DNA of 49,010 nucleotides, from assembly GCA_018818835.1 (NCBI GenBank), contig JAHIRD010000167.1:1-49010 (forward strand). The letters are read 5' to 3'. A program made the translations under genes and the position numbers. Positions 25,329 to 32,920 of this stretch are shown here, one piece after another. Source of the stretch: Pseudomonadota bacterium (GTDB taxonomy: Bacteria; Desulfobacterota; Desulfobacteria; Desulfobacterales; Desulfolunaceae). The stretch's first letter is position 1. Every line of letters starts with the position of its first letter. The notes below the pieces were generated by a model that saw nothing but the letters and a program-made list of their open reading frames with translations, was not told where the DNA came from and ran no database searches.

Positions 25329-27083
25329 TTACTCGCCATAATGCATAAGTGATCTTTCTAAAATTTTGTTATAGCTATCTGGAAGTTTGGAGGAAAATAT
25401 GTCGTAGCCAACGGGGTCACCTGACTGGGTGGCGCCATAAACCCAAACATAATTAAATGTTGAAAAGAGATAATTGTAGATGTCGAAAAAATCGTTTATC
25501 GTGTTGATATTAGCACTCAGGTTATCGGAAGTACCCATTCGTGACTTTCTTATCCAACTGTTTACGGGTAAATTGGAATAAGACTCAAATGGTGCGACAA
25601 CTCCTGCTAATTCTAAATTCGGATAGCGTTCAAGGTAATCATATTTTTCGGCAATTTTTGATTCAATAACATGTTTGGCATGTCCCAAGGAGAAATAAAT
25701 ATACTGTCCCGTCCACCCATCAATTACTTTCAGACTGTAGGCCTGATCCTTTGCCCTCTTCAGAATACCTTCGACGATATAAGTGATACTTTTCTGGAAA
25801 TCATTATTATAAACACAACCAAGATCCGCGATATAAAAAAAAAGGAGCGCATCAGGATACGTTGAATTGCAAGTGTCAGCTAAATTTTTACCGATTTCAT
25901 ATAATTGTGCAATGACTTCATCGGGTGTAGAACGATGGCGTTTTGCCAAGTCGGTAATTTTATATGCATCATAACAGTTATAAGCTTCAGAATCGATAAA
26001 TATACCGGGACTGTTTGTTTCCTTTGCAATTTTTAAAGCCAGTTTGAAAATGTTTATAAAATCGAACAATGCTCCCGAAGATTTTGACAAATCCAAACCA
26101 TTTGTTTTTTTTGCATAGGATGTAACCTTGGAGCCTTTCTGCATGATTCCATGGCAAGGGTTTATGGTGGGGGATCCAAAAAACCTGTTAAAAAATACCA
26201 CCGGCCAGACTTTGGAAATATGTCTTTCTTTTATGCTTTTAATTACAGGCTCGAATTCAGTATAATATGGCCTCTTATTATCATATGCTCCAATTAGACG
26301 AACACACACTCCAGAAAAGGCCGCTTGGGAAATTATTTCTAAATCATGATGTGTTAATGCATCATACTTAGGAGTTGCAAAGCTAAAATACAGCAACTCC
26401 TTCAATGTTTCCGGTTTTTCTTTGATTAAATGCTTACCGGCCAATATTAATACATCATTAAATTCGATGGCACCTTTGTAAATCGTTATGTTTCTGAGAG
26501 TTCCACTATAATTCCCAAACCAGACTCCGCCCCCAATCCTTAGGGTATGATTCAGATTGCAAATTTTTCCATTGTATGGGGATAACTGCGATGAATTATT
26601 CATCCCGTTAAGGTATATCTTTAAAGCCGAGCCATCAGCCACAACCACACAATGATACCAGGTATTATAATTGATGGGGTCTTTGCTTCGAACCAGTTTT
26701 ATACTGTCCGTTCCACCTTTTTCAGACACGGCAAAAACGACTCTCGAGTGTCTGTCTATCCCCACTATAAAAGATCTGTTATTGCTTCTTTTTTGCCATG
26801 CACCGAGGATCGTACCATGCGTTTGACAGTTAAACTCGAAAACGATACTCATTTTATTAGGGAGTGTACCATGGAGATTCTGGACTAATGTGTTTTCCCG
26901 GTCTCTGTTGTCACGGGGAATAACAACGTCCTGTTCAATTCGTCCATTTATAAGTCTGAAGGGCAACTGTGGTTTTGATTGGTATAATAAGGTGTCTGGG
27001 TACGCGACTGAAATACACAAATAACATACTGAAACAATTGTTGATATTATGGATAATATATATTTGTATAATTTATTTTGCAT
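25329..27083 (-). CDS. Secreted LamG-domain protein with C-terminal putative TIM-barrel domain, unknown function
   Basis: 584 residues, not assigned to a known enzyme. Residues 1-30 are a signal peptide. About 35-210 form a concanavalin/LamG-like jelly roll, with PNKMSIVFEFNCQTHGTILG, YNTWYHCVVVADGSALKIYL and NHTLRIGGG. From about 235 there is a second domain with repeated beta-alpha units: SFATPKYDALTHHDLEIISQ, VWPVVFFNRFFGS, SPGIFIDSEAYNCYDAY and DALLFFYIADLGC. Acidic residues at the strand ends (Asp and Glu in FIDSEAYN) look like a glycoside-hydrolase barrel. It could trim or modify the exported polymer in the periplasm, by analogy with hydrolases in other polysaccharide loci. Its start is the ATG at 27083, twelve bases after the epimerase stop. 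Function is inference only. Confidence 0.6.
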   Translation of the reverse strand: MQNKLYKYILSIISTIVSVCYLCISVAYPDTLLYQSKPQLPFRLINGRIEQDVVIPRDNRDRENTLVQNLHGTLPNKMSIVFEFNCQTHGTILGAWQKRSNNRSFIVGIDRHSRVVFAVSEKGGTDSIKLVRSKDPINYNTWYHCVVVADGSALKIYLNGMNNSSQLSPYNGKICNLNHTLRIGGGVWFGNYSGTLRNITIYKGAIEFNDVLILAGKHLIKEKPETLKELLYFSFATPKYDALTHHDLEIISQAAFSGVCVRLIGAYDNKRPYYTEFEPVIKSIKERHISKVWPVVFFNRFFGSPTINPCHGIMQKGSKVTSYAKKTNGLDLSKSSGALFDFINIFKLALKIAKETNSPGIFIDSEAYNCYDAYKITDLAKRHRSTPDEVIAQLYEIGKNLADTCNSTYPDALLFFYIADLGCVYNNDFQKSITYIVEGILKRAKDQAYSLKVIDGWTGQYIYFSLGHAKHVIESKIAEKYDYLERYPNLELAGVVAPFESYSNLPVNSWIRKSRMGTSDNLSANINTINDFFDIYNYLFSTFNYVWVYGATQSGDPVGYDIFSSKLPDSYNKILERSLMHYGE

Positions 27084-27094
27084 CAACGATTGTA

Positions 27095-28114
27095 TTAATT
27101 AATAAACCATGCCACTGTTTTATTTAAACCTGTTTCCAGACTGTAAACAGCAGTCCAACCCAGTTTTTCTCGTGCTTTGGATGTATCAGAATAATTTCTC
27201 ATAACATCACCTAACCGTTTGTCACCATGAACAACCTTAATTCCGGAAAGACCGGCTGCCTTAAGTTCCGGAACAAGAAGAGATGTCATTTCATCAACGG
27301 TTGTTTCCTTGTTTGTTGCTATCTGAAATACTTCTCCACCGACATTTGCTGTATTTTCAGCCAATCGTATAGCTTGAATTAAATCATCTATATAAATAAA
27401 ATCCCGTGTTTGAGATCCATCACCAAATATTTCGAGGGTTTCTCCAGCTATTGCACGTTTAATAAATTTTGCAACAACACTGTTTTTATGACCTGAACCG
27501 GGACCATAGACATTGCCAAATCTCAGAGCGACAGTCATAATCCCAAACGTTTTATGATATGCTGAGCAGTAACCTTCCCCAGCAAGCTTACTTGCGCCAT
27601 AGGGTGAAACCGGATGGGGAGCAAGTTCTTCATGAATCGGCGGCGAGCACTCTCCCACAGGGGCACCTGAGGAAGCAAATATAAAACGTTTAACCTGATT
27701 CATTCTTGCCGCTTCAAGCATATTTACAGTGCCGTTGACATTAACTTCCATATCCAGGCAGGGATTTTCAACAGATGGTGCAACCCCTGTATTTGCTGCA
27801 AGGTGAACGATGATATCCATATTCTGAGAACAGGCCTTACACGCGTCAAGGTCTCTGATATCGTTTGTGATCAACTGACACCCCTGTAAAACAGAGCCGT
27901 TATTTGACAATTTGCTGTAATCACTTATCATTTCAAAGTTACAAACCGTGGAAAGATCTTTTGCCGTACCTGTAGAAAGATTATCCAGAACCCTGATAAT
28001 GTGCCCTCCCTCATCGATTAAATTTTTAATCAGGCTTGTGCCGAGAAATCCACACCCACCTGTTATTAGCCATCGCAAAGGTCCGTGTTTCTCTGTTCTG
28101 TTACCTGCTACCAT
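27095..28114 (-). CDS. NAD-dependent sugar epimerase/dehydratase (extended SDR)
   Basis: 339 residues of the extended short-chain dehydrogenase family acting on nucleotide sugars. The NAD motif LITGGCGFLGTSL is at about 16-28, followed by VLDNLSTG for the adenosine ribose. The catalytic Tyr-Lys motif is in SPYGASKLAGEGYCSAYH, preceded by FASSGAPVGE carrying the catalytic Ser. The substrate-side motif LRFGNVYGPGS and FGDGSQTRDFIYIDDL are typical of UDP-glucose/GlcNAc 4-epimerases and dTDP-glucose relatives. Product identity is therefore limited to nucleotide-sugar 4-epimerase-like. AGAGG precedes the ATG, and the first seven bases overlap the SQD1-like stop, indicating translational coupling with that gene. 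Confidence 0.87.
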   Translation of the reverse strand: MVAGNRTEKHGPLRWLITGGCGFLGTSLIKNLIDEGGHIIRVLDNLSTGTAKDLSTVCNFEMISDYSKLSNNGSVLQGCQLITNDIRDLDACKACSQNMDIIVHLAANTGVAPSVENPCLDMEVNVNGTVNMLEAARMNQVKRFIFASSGAPVGECSPPIHEELAPHPVSPYGASKLAGEGYCSAYHKTFGIMTVALRFGNVYGPGSGHKNSVVAKFIKRAIAGETLEIFGDGSQTRDFIYIDDLIQAIRLAENTANVGGEVFQIATNKETTVDEMTSLLVPELKAAGLSGIKVVHGDKRLGDVMRNYSDTSKAREKLGWTAVYSLETGLNKTVAWFIN

Positions 28115-29253
28115 TTTACACCTCTGAATATTGATGATTCATTGACGTTTTTTCTATATTTTAAAACAATGTCCATAATACCTGCGATAACATCATCCGT
28201 AAGGTAATTCGGTTTTAATCCCAATTCCAGCAATCCTGTATGGACTGGATTATAATAATGATCTTCCAGCTCTTTCCTCGGATTCTGCAAAGATTTGATT
28301 TTAACATCTAGACCATATTGCTTTCCAACTCTTTGAACCCTGTCTGCAAGTTCATTTACAGAAAAAGTTTCAACAAACTGGTTGAAAATTCTTAACTCAT
28401 TCTCTTCCGGAGGATTTTCAAGTGCCAAGTTTACACATTGAAGTGTATCTTTGATATCAAGATACCCACGTGTCTGGCCTCCCTTACCATATACAGTTAA
28501 GGGGTATCCAATCGTGGCCTGAATTATAAATCGGTTTACAACCGTTCCGAAAAGTTCATCATAATTAAAAAATGGAAAAAGTGTTTCATCGCCTCTATTT
28601 TCATCTGTTTCCAAACCATATACAGGACCCTGCATAAGATCTGTCACTTTCAGCCCCCACATTCTTACATAAAACCACAACAGATCCGTATCCATAACTT
28701 TGGTTGTGTGATAGAGACTCCCGGCCTGTCTTGGAAACAAAAACCGTTCTTTTCTGCCTTTATGTTCGACATCCAACCAGCCTTCTTCAATATCTATATT
28801 GGGTGTACCATATTCACCCATCGTTCCTAATTTTACAATGTGTGCATCAGGAACAAATTCCTTTGTTGCAAAAATAACATTTGCAGTTACCTCCAGATTA
28901 TTCCGTATAGTACTCATTGCAGCAAGCCGGTTAAGCATTGAGTAAGGTGCCGATGGTTGCTCTGCGTAATGAACAATGGCATCAGGCCGTGTACTTTCAA
29001 AAACATTAGAAATAAACGCCCAGTCGCATAAATCTCCTATAATCGGGCGAATCGTTTTATTTGTTTTTTTTTGCCATAGTTTTGTTCTTTCAATTAAATT
29101 CGGTACCGCAAACAATGCCTCAGAATTTTCATCCCTGGAAATATTGCGCCTCAGATAATTATCAACAACCGTGATGTCATGCCCCCCGGCACTTAAATTC
29201 ATCGCTGTGGGCCAACCCAGGTAGCCATCACCACCAAGTATCAGTATCTTCAT
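28108..29253 (-). CDS. UDP-sulfoquinovose synthase-like enzyme (SQD1 family)
   Basis: 380 residues. The NAD motif GGDGYLGWPTAMNLS is at 7-21. The whole chain follows the SQD1 layout rather than a generic epimerase: EQPSAPYSM (99-106), KLGTMGEYGTPNIDIEEG (141-158), SLYHTTKVMDTD with Tyr181-His182-X-X-Lys185, and GQTRGYLDIKDTLQCVNLAL, then FNQFVETFSVNELADRV and HYYNPVHTGLLELGL. Family members combine UDP-glucose with sulfite to give UDP-sulfoquinovose. The start at 29253 has AAGGAG nine bases upstream and discards 28 spurious upstream codons. It is flanked by two other nucleotide-sugar SDR genes, suggesting a sulfonated sugar in the exported polymer. A related UDP-sugar reaction without sulfite cannot be excluded. 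Confidence 0.85.
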   Translation of the reverse strand: MKILILGGDGYLGWPTAMNLSAGGHDITVVDNYLRRNISRDENSEALFAVPNLIERTKLWQKKTNKTIRPIIGDLCDWAFISNVFESTRPDAIVHYAEQPSAPYSMLNRLAAMSTIRNNLEVTANVIFATKEFVPDAHIVKLGTMGEYGTPNIDIEEGWLDVEHKGRKERFLFPRQAGSLYHTTKVMDTDLLWFYVRMWGLKVTDLMQGPVYGLETDENRGDETLFPFFNYDELFGTVVNRFIIQATIGYPLTVYGKGGQTRGYLDIKDTLQCVNLALENPPEENELRIFNQFVETFSVNELADRVQRVGKQYGLDVKIKSLQNPRKELEDHYYNPVHTGLLELGLKPNYLTDDVIAGIMDIVLKYRKNVNESSIFRGVKW

Positions 29254-29269
29254 TAAAATGTATCTCCTT

Positions 29270-30349
29270 TTATGGCCAATATCTTTCAGCCGGATGACTT
29301 CCTTGGACAAACGATTCACTAAGAAGTTTATTCTCAATTAAAAATTTTCTAAGCTCTTCTTTTGAAAGTTTGGGTTCATTCCCTGAATTGTAGGGGTTCG
29401 TAACCGTTTTAGACACGACATTGTCGTATGAATAATTAATTTTTCTGTAAAGACTTTCAAATGCCGGTTTAACAACAAAGTATTTTTCAAGCTCAATGGC
29501 CCTCCGGGTTTCTTCATCACTCATTAATTCCTCATACATTTTTTCACCAGGCTTTGTCCCTATCAGCTTTATTTCAATATTTTTTGGTGAGAATCCATAC
29601 TGCTCAGCAAGCTCTTCAATCATGACTATTGCCAGATCTTTTATCCTGATCACAGGCATTTTTGTAATCATAACACAACCGCCTTTTGCAATTTCTGCGG
29701 TATTAATCACCAATTGAACTGCCTCTTGAATACTCATAATAAATCTTGTCATCTCTGAATCCGTAAGCGTTACTGGCCCTCCCCTACGAATCTGTTCGTT
29801 GAAAATAGGTATAACCGATCCCTTTGATCCCAGAACATTGCCGAATCTGGTTGATGAAAAAACAGTCTTGCTATCTCTAAGATTGCTATTTGCAGCCGTC
29901 ATGATTCTTTCTCCCATTAGCTTGGAAGTTCCCATGACATTTGTTGGGTTCACAGCCTTGTCAGAACTGGTAAAAATAACTTTTTCAACCCCACACGTTA
30001 CAGCGGAATTGATGATATTTTTAACACCCAAAATATTTGTCTGGATTGCTTCGAATGGTGACTTTTCACAAAGGACCACGTGTTTTAATGCTGCGGTATG
30101 GAAAACAATATCTACACCATGCATCATCCGTATCAATTTGTCCCTGTCTCTAATATCAGCGACGGCAAAATTTGTATTTTCTGTATGTAAATATTTCTGT
30201 TCAATAAAGAACAATTCACTTTCATTGTTATCGATACCCACAACTTCAAGTGGATTATTTTTGATTACAAGTTGGTTAATTAGCTCGCTACCAACCGTAC
30301 CGCATGCACCCGTTACCAAAATTCTTTTTCCTGACAAATAATTATTCAT
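29270..30349 (-). CDS. Polysaccharide biosynthesis SDR (FlaA1/CapD-like UDP-GlcNAc 4,6-dehydratase family)
   Basis: 359 residues from the ATG at 30349. The NAD motif LVTGACGTVGSELINQL starts at about 11. The hallmark of this group is TSSDKAVNPTNVMGTSK, with Lys replacing the usual catalytic Tyr context, followed by STRFGNVLGSKGSVIPIF, EMTRFIMSIQEAVQLV and GTKPGEKMYEELMSDEE. It lacks the N-terminal membrane domain of long CapD forms, so it is a soluble FlaA1/PseB-size enzyme, probably making a UDP-4-keto-6-deoxy sugar for the repeat unit. The ribosome site (GGACAG, about nine bases) is weak. It precedes the SQD1-like gene by 16 bases. Inverting and retaining forms cannot be told apart here. 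Confidence 0.85.
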   Translation of the reverse strand: MNNYLSGKRILVTGACGTVGSELINQLVIKNNPLEVVGIDNNESELFFIEQKYLHTENTNFAVADIRDRDKLIRMMHGVDIVFHTAALKHVVLCEKSPFEAIQTNILGVKNIINSAVTCGVEKVIFTSSDKAVNPTNVMGTSKLMGERIMTAANSNLRDSKTVFSSTRFGNVLGSKGSVIPIFNEQIRRGGPVTLTDSEMTRFIMSIQEAVQLVINTAEIAKGGCVMITKMPVIRIKDLAIVMIEELAEQYGFSPKNIEIKLIGTKPGEKMYEELMSDEETRRAIELEKYFVVKPAFESLYRKINYSYDNVVSKTVTNPYNSGNEPKLSKEELRKFLIENKLLSESFVQGSHPAERYWP

Positions 30350-30476
30350 AATTCTGTCCGTTTTCAAAAGTTTAAAGTGGTTTTCAGCTATATCCGATAA
30401 AATCAATCAGCTTAATGTGTTGAGTGAACATGTCAGCCAGCAAACAATAAGAGTTTGAAACCGATAAGAAAAAAAT

Positions 30477-32048
30477 CTACAGTGTAAGCATTCTTAAAAT
30501 TTTCGCCCAGGCCACATACACATCTATGATAAAAAAATGAAAAATCAACAGGCCGATGATAGGCGTTAAGATCGTGCTGAGCCATAGAGTGACCTTTCGT
30601 TGATGAATGAGGCGTAAATCGTTTTGATTCAAAATCAGGGGAATTTCACCAAGAACCGGGATCTGGGATGCTCGTGCAAGGTCCATGGGTTTGTAGATGG
30701 AATCGTCCATAAATTCAATGACTGCCGTTATTCCAATACTTAAACCCATACTGAGAATAATGCCTATGATCAGGATAACGATACGTTTCGGTTTAAAGGG
30801 CCGTTCAGGGAACCGTGCCGGATCAATGAGGGTGAAGCGTTCTCCTTTTTGGTCTTTTTCCAGGCCATAGGCGACTTTGGCTTCCATCAGTTTCTGGGTC
30901 AGGTCGTTTAATTTACTGTTCAGGTTGGCCTGCTCCGACAAATAAGCCTTATACTCTCCCTCAATAGTGGCCGAGGACTCGATGCGGTTTTCGTAATTTT
31001 TTTTCTTGAGGTTGGATTCGAGGATCTGACGTTTGATGGAATCGATTTCCGACCTGACGCCTGAAAGCTGGGATGTGATGTTAATATATGTTGGGTTATC
31101 AGGATTCATCCTCTTTTTTTCAGTCGATGTTTTTCCTGAGTTAAGCTGTTCTTGAAGTTGCTGAATTTCTGATTGAGTGTTGATCACGTCAGGGTATTTG
31201 TCGCTGAATTTCGATTTCAGAGAAACAAGGTGTACTTTCAAATCTTCAAGGCGTTTCAGGTCGCTGTTGAATTCCATTTCCGGCGACATCAGTGAGAGCT
31301 GGGTGACATAGTATTTTTCTCTCTCACTCATGATTTTCAACTGTTCGTTCAAACTGTCCCGATTTTTATCCGCCGATTCGAGCAATTGCATATTGATGGT
31401 CATGAATTCGGGTAATTTGAGTAAATGCTTTTCTTTAAACGATGAAAGCTTGAGATTCAGAACATCCAAGTCCCCTTTTACCTTGTTCATTTCATCTTCA
31501 AAAAACTGTGTGGTCTCTTTGGTCTGACGGGTTCGTACTTTGAGGTTTTCCTCGAGAAACAGGGATGTTAATGCGCTGGTGACGGAATGGACTTTCTTGG
31601 GATCTTTCCCTTCATAAGACAGCGTAAAGGCAATAGTCGCAACGGTGGGCCGGCCGGTACGTCGATCCATGACTTCAGCGCTGATGGTGTTGATCTGAAT
31701 ATCCTCACGCATTTTTTCGATAATCTGTTCTGTTGTCCATTTGTCTTTCAGGTCAAGGTACAACGCGTGTTGACTGATGAGATCCAAAAGATTGGCGTAG
31801 CTCATGATCCGTTGCTTGATCATTTCAAGCCGTTGTTCAGCAAAACTTGTCACGGTGGCCATGACAAGATTCTGGGGTATTTCCTGTTCTTCAATGAGAA
31901 TGGTGGCTGAAGATCTGTAATAAGAGGGCAGGAGAAACGCCAATGAAATGCTTATTGTCATGGTGATTAAAAAAGGAATCAGCAAGGCCGTTTTCCTTCT
32001 TTTTAAAATCGGTATGATATCGTTGGGATCAAATGGTGTGTGACTCAC
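30477..32048 (-). CDS. Polysaccharide co-polymerase, Wzz/GumC type (exosortase-locus chain-length determinant)
   Basis: 523 residues. A cytoplasmic N-terminus DPNDIIPILKRRK leads into a first membrane helix at about 21-42. A long periplasmic region follows, with heptad-like coiled coil (about 170-410: QFFEDEMNKVKGDLDVLNLK, LKRLEDLKVHLVSLKSKFSD). The Pro-rich DPARFPERPFKPKR comes before the second helix (about 425-447), and an additional hydrophobic segment lies near the C-terminus (about 490-510). This is the PCP-2/EpsF layout found in exosortase loci, controlling polymer length together with the ATPase at 16257-17042, which is separate rather than fused. The start is GTG with GGGG five bases upstream. 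About 260 bases separate it from the export lipoprotein gene. Confidence 0.88.
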   Translation of the reverse strand: MSHTPFDPNDIIPILKRRKTALLIPFLITMTISISLAFLLPSYYRSSATILIEEQEIPQNLVMATVTSFAEQRLEMIKQRIMSYANLLDLISQHALYLDLKDKWTTEQIIEKMREDIQINTISAEVMDRRTGRPTVATIAFTLSYEGKDPKKVHSVTSALTSLFLEENLKVRTRQTKETTQFFEDEMNKVKGDLDVLNLKLSSFKEKHLLKLPEFMTINMQLLESADKNRDSLNEQLKIMSEREKYYVTQLSLMSPEMEFNSDLKRLEDLKVHLVSLKSKFSDKYPDVINTQSEIQQLQEQLNSGKTSTEKKRMNPDNPTYINITSQLSGVRSEIDSIKRQILESNLKKKNYENRIESSATIEGEYKAYLSEQANLNSKLNDLTQKLMEAKVAYGLEKDQKGERFTLIDPARFPERPFKPKRIVILIIGIILSMGLSIGITAVIEFMDDSIYKPMDLARASQIPVLGEIPLILNQNDLRLIHQRKVTLWLSTILTPIIGLLIFHFFIIDVYVAWAKILRMLTL

Positions 32049-32099
32049 ATATACCCCTTTGTTGCGGATGGCAGCATGGTTTTGAAATCGCTGGTATTA

Positions 32100-32119
32100 G
32101 GGCACGGCGCGCCGTGCCC
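32100..32119. repeat. Perfect 20-bp palindrome
   Basis: GGGCACGGCGCGCCGTGCCC is a self-complementary 10+10 sequence, extended by TA..CTA on each side (TAGGGCACG ... CGTGCCCCTA). Similar palindromes are dispersed in many bacterial genomes. It lies in the gap upstream of the co-polymerase gene. Confidence 0.8.
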
Positions 32120-32162
32120 CTACAAACTGACATGGGCTGCAAGGATCAATTTATGGATGAGC

Positions 32163-32299
32163 TCGTAAAAAGCCGACGAATGGGTATGGAAAAAGGTCCA
32201 TAGGCAAGGCATAGTGTTTGGCCGGGCGTGAAGGCATACACGAACGTATGTCGAACGTCCGGCCAAACACTATAACGCCGCATATGGATCTTTTTACGA
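32163..32299. repeat. MITE-like long inverted repeat
   Basis: A 137-bp element bounded by perfect 10-bp inverted ends, TCGTAAAAAG (32163-32172) and CTTTTTACGA (32290-32299). Inside are a second pair of arms (AAAAAGGTCCATA and TATGGATCTTTTT) and a perfect 15-bp pair, ATAGTGTTTGGCCGG (32211-32225) with CCGGCCAAACACTAT (32259-32273). It encodes nothing recognisable and splits the exopolysaccharide operon between the export lipoprotein and co-polymerase genes. As RNA it would form a very stable stem that could attenuate or stabilise the transcript. Confidence 0.75.
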
Positions 32300-32307
32300 C
32301 GCCATCT

Positions 32308-32895
32308 TTATTGAACGACTATCAGATCACCCCGTTCAACTACAATATTCTGTTCAAGGTTTTTCCCTTTGGAAATATCATCATAATTAAACATGAACAT
32401 ATGATCTTTCCCGTCCACGTTTCTAAAAATACGGATCTTGTTTTTGTCCGCAAAGGAATTCAGGCCCCTTGCCAATGTCAGTGCCTGCATGACGCTAATC
32501 TTTTCATTGATCAGAAAATTTCCGGGGCTGTTCACTTTCCCGATAATATAGATCATCATGCTGTTGGGCTTGAGCACTTCCACCGAAAGGGCCACGCCCG
32601 CCATATATTTGGCCAGCCGTTTTTCGATCGTTTTTTTAAGCTCTCTGACCGTTTTACCATGGGCCTTCACATCTCCGATCAAAGGAAACGTAATGTTTCC
32701 GTCAGGAAGAACTGCGGTCTGCCGTGTCAAGGCCTCCTCCTTCCACACAGAGATATACAACACATCACCGTAACCGATCCGGTAACTCTGTTTGGCGGAA
32801 ACGGTATTCCGAAAGACAGAGAGAGATTTTGGCCCGTCCGATGCGCAGGAAATAACCATCAAAGCAAGAAGTAATGGCAGCAGTTTTTTCATCAT
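32308..32895 (-). CDS. Polysaccharide export lipoprotein (Wza/OtnA-like)
   Basis: 195 residues with a lipoprotein signal: hydrophobic LLPLLLALMVIS then Cys17. The mature part begins with the poly_export domain (YRIGYGDVLYISVWKEEALT, VLPDGNITFPLIGDVKAHGK, TVRELKKTIEKRLAKY), followed by one SLBB-type domain with IIGKVNSPGNFLINEKISVM. It is shorter than E. coli Wza and lacks the C-terminal transmembrane helix, as in the exosortase-linked EpsA-like forms. It should form the periplasmic and outer-membrane part of the export channel. It follows the TPR lipoprotein gene by 25 bases in the same operon. Confidence 0.9.
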   Translation of the reverse strand: MMKKLLPLLLALMVISCASDGPKSLSVFRNTVSAKQSYRIGYGDVLYISVWKEEALTRQTAVLPDGNITFPLIGDVKAHGKTVRELKKTIEKRLAKYMAGVALSVEVLKPNSMMIYIIGKVNSPGNFLINEKISVMQALTLARGLNSFADKNKIRIFRNVDGKDHMFMFNYDDISKGKNLEQNIVVERGDLIVVQ

Positions 32896-32920
32896 CTTTA
32901 AAATCCGTATAAGAAAAGCA

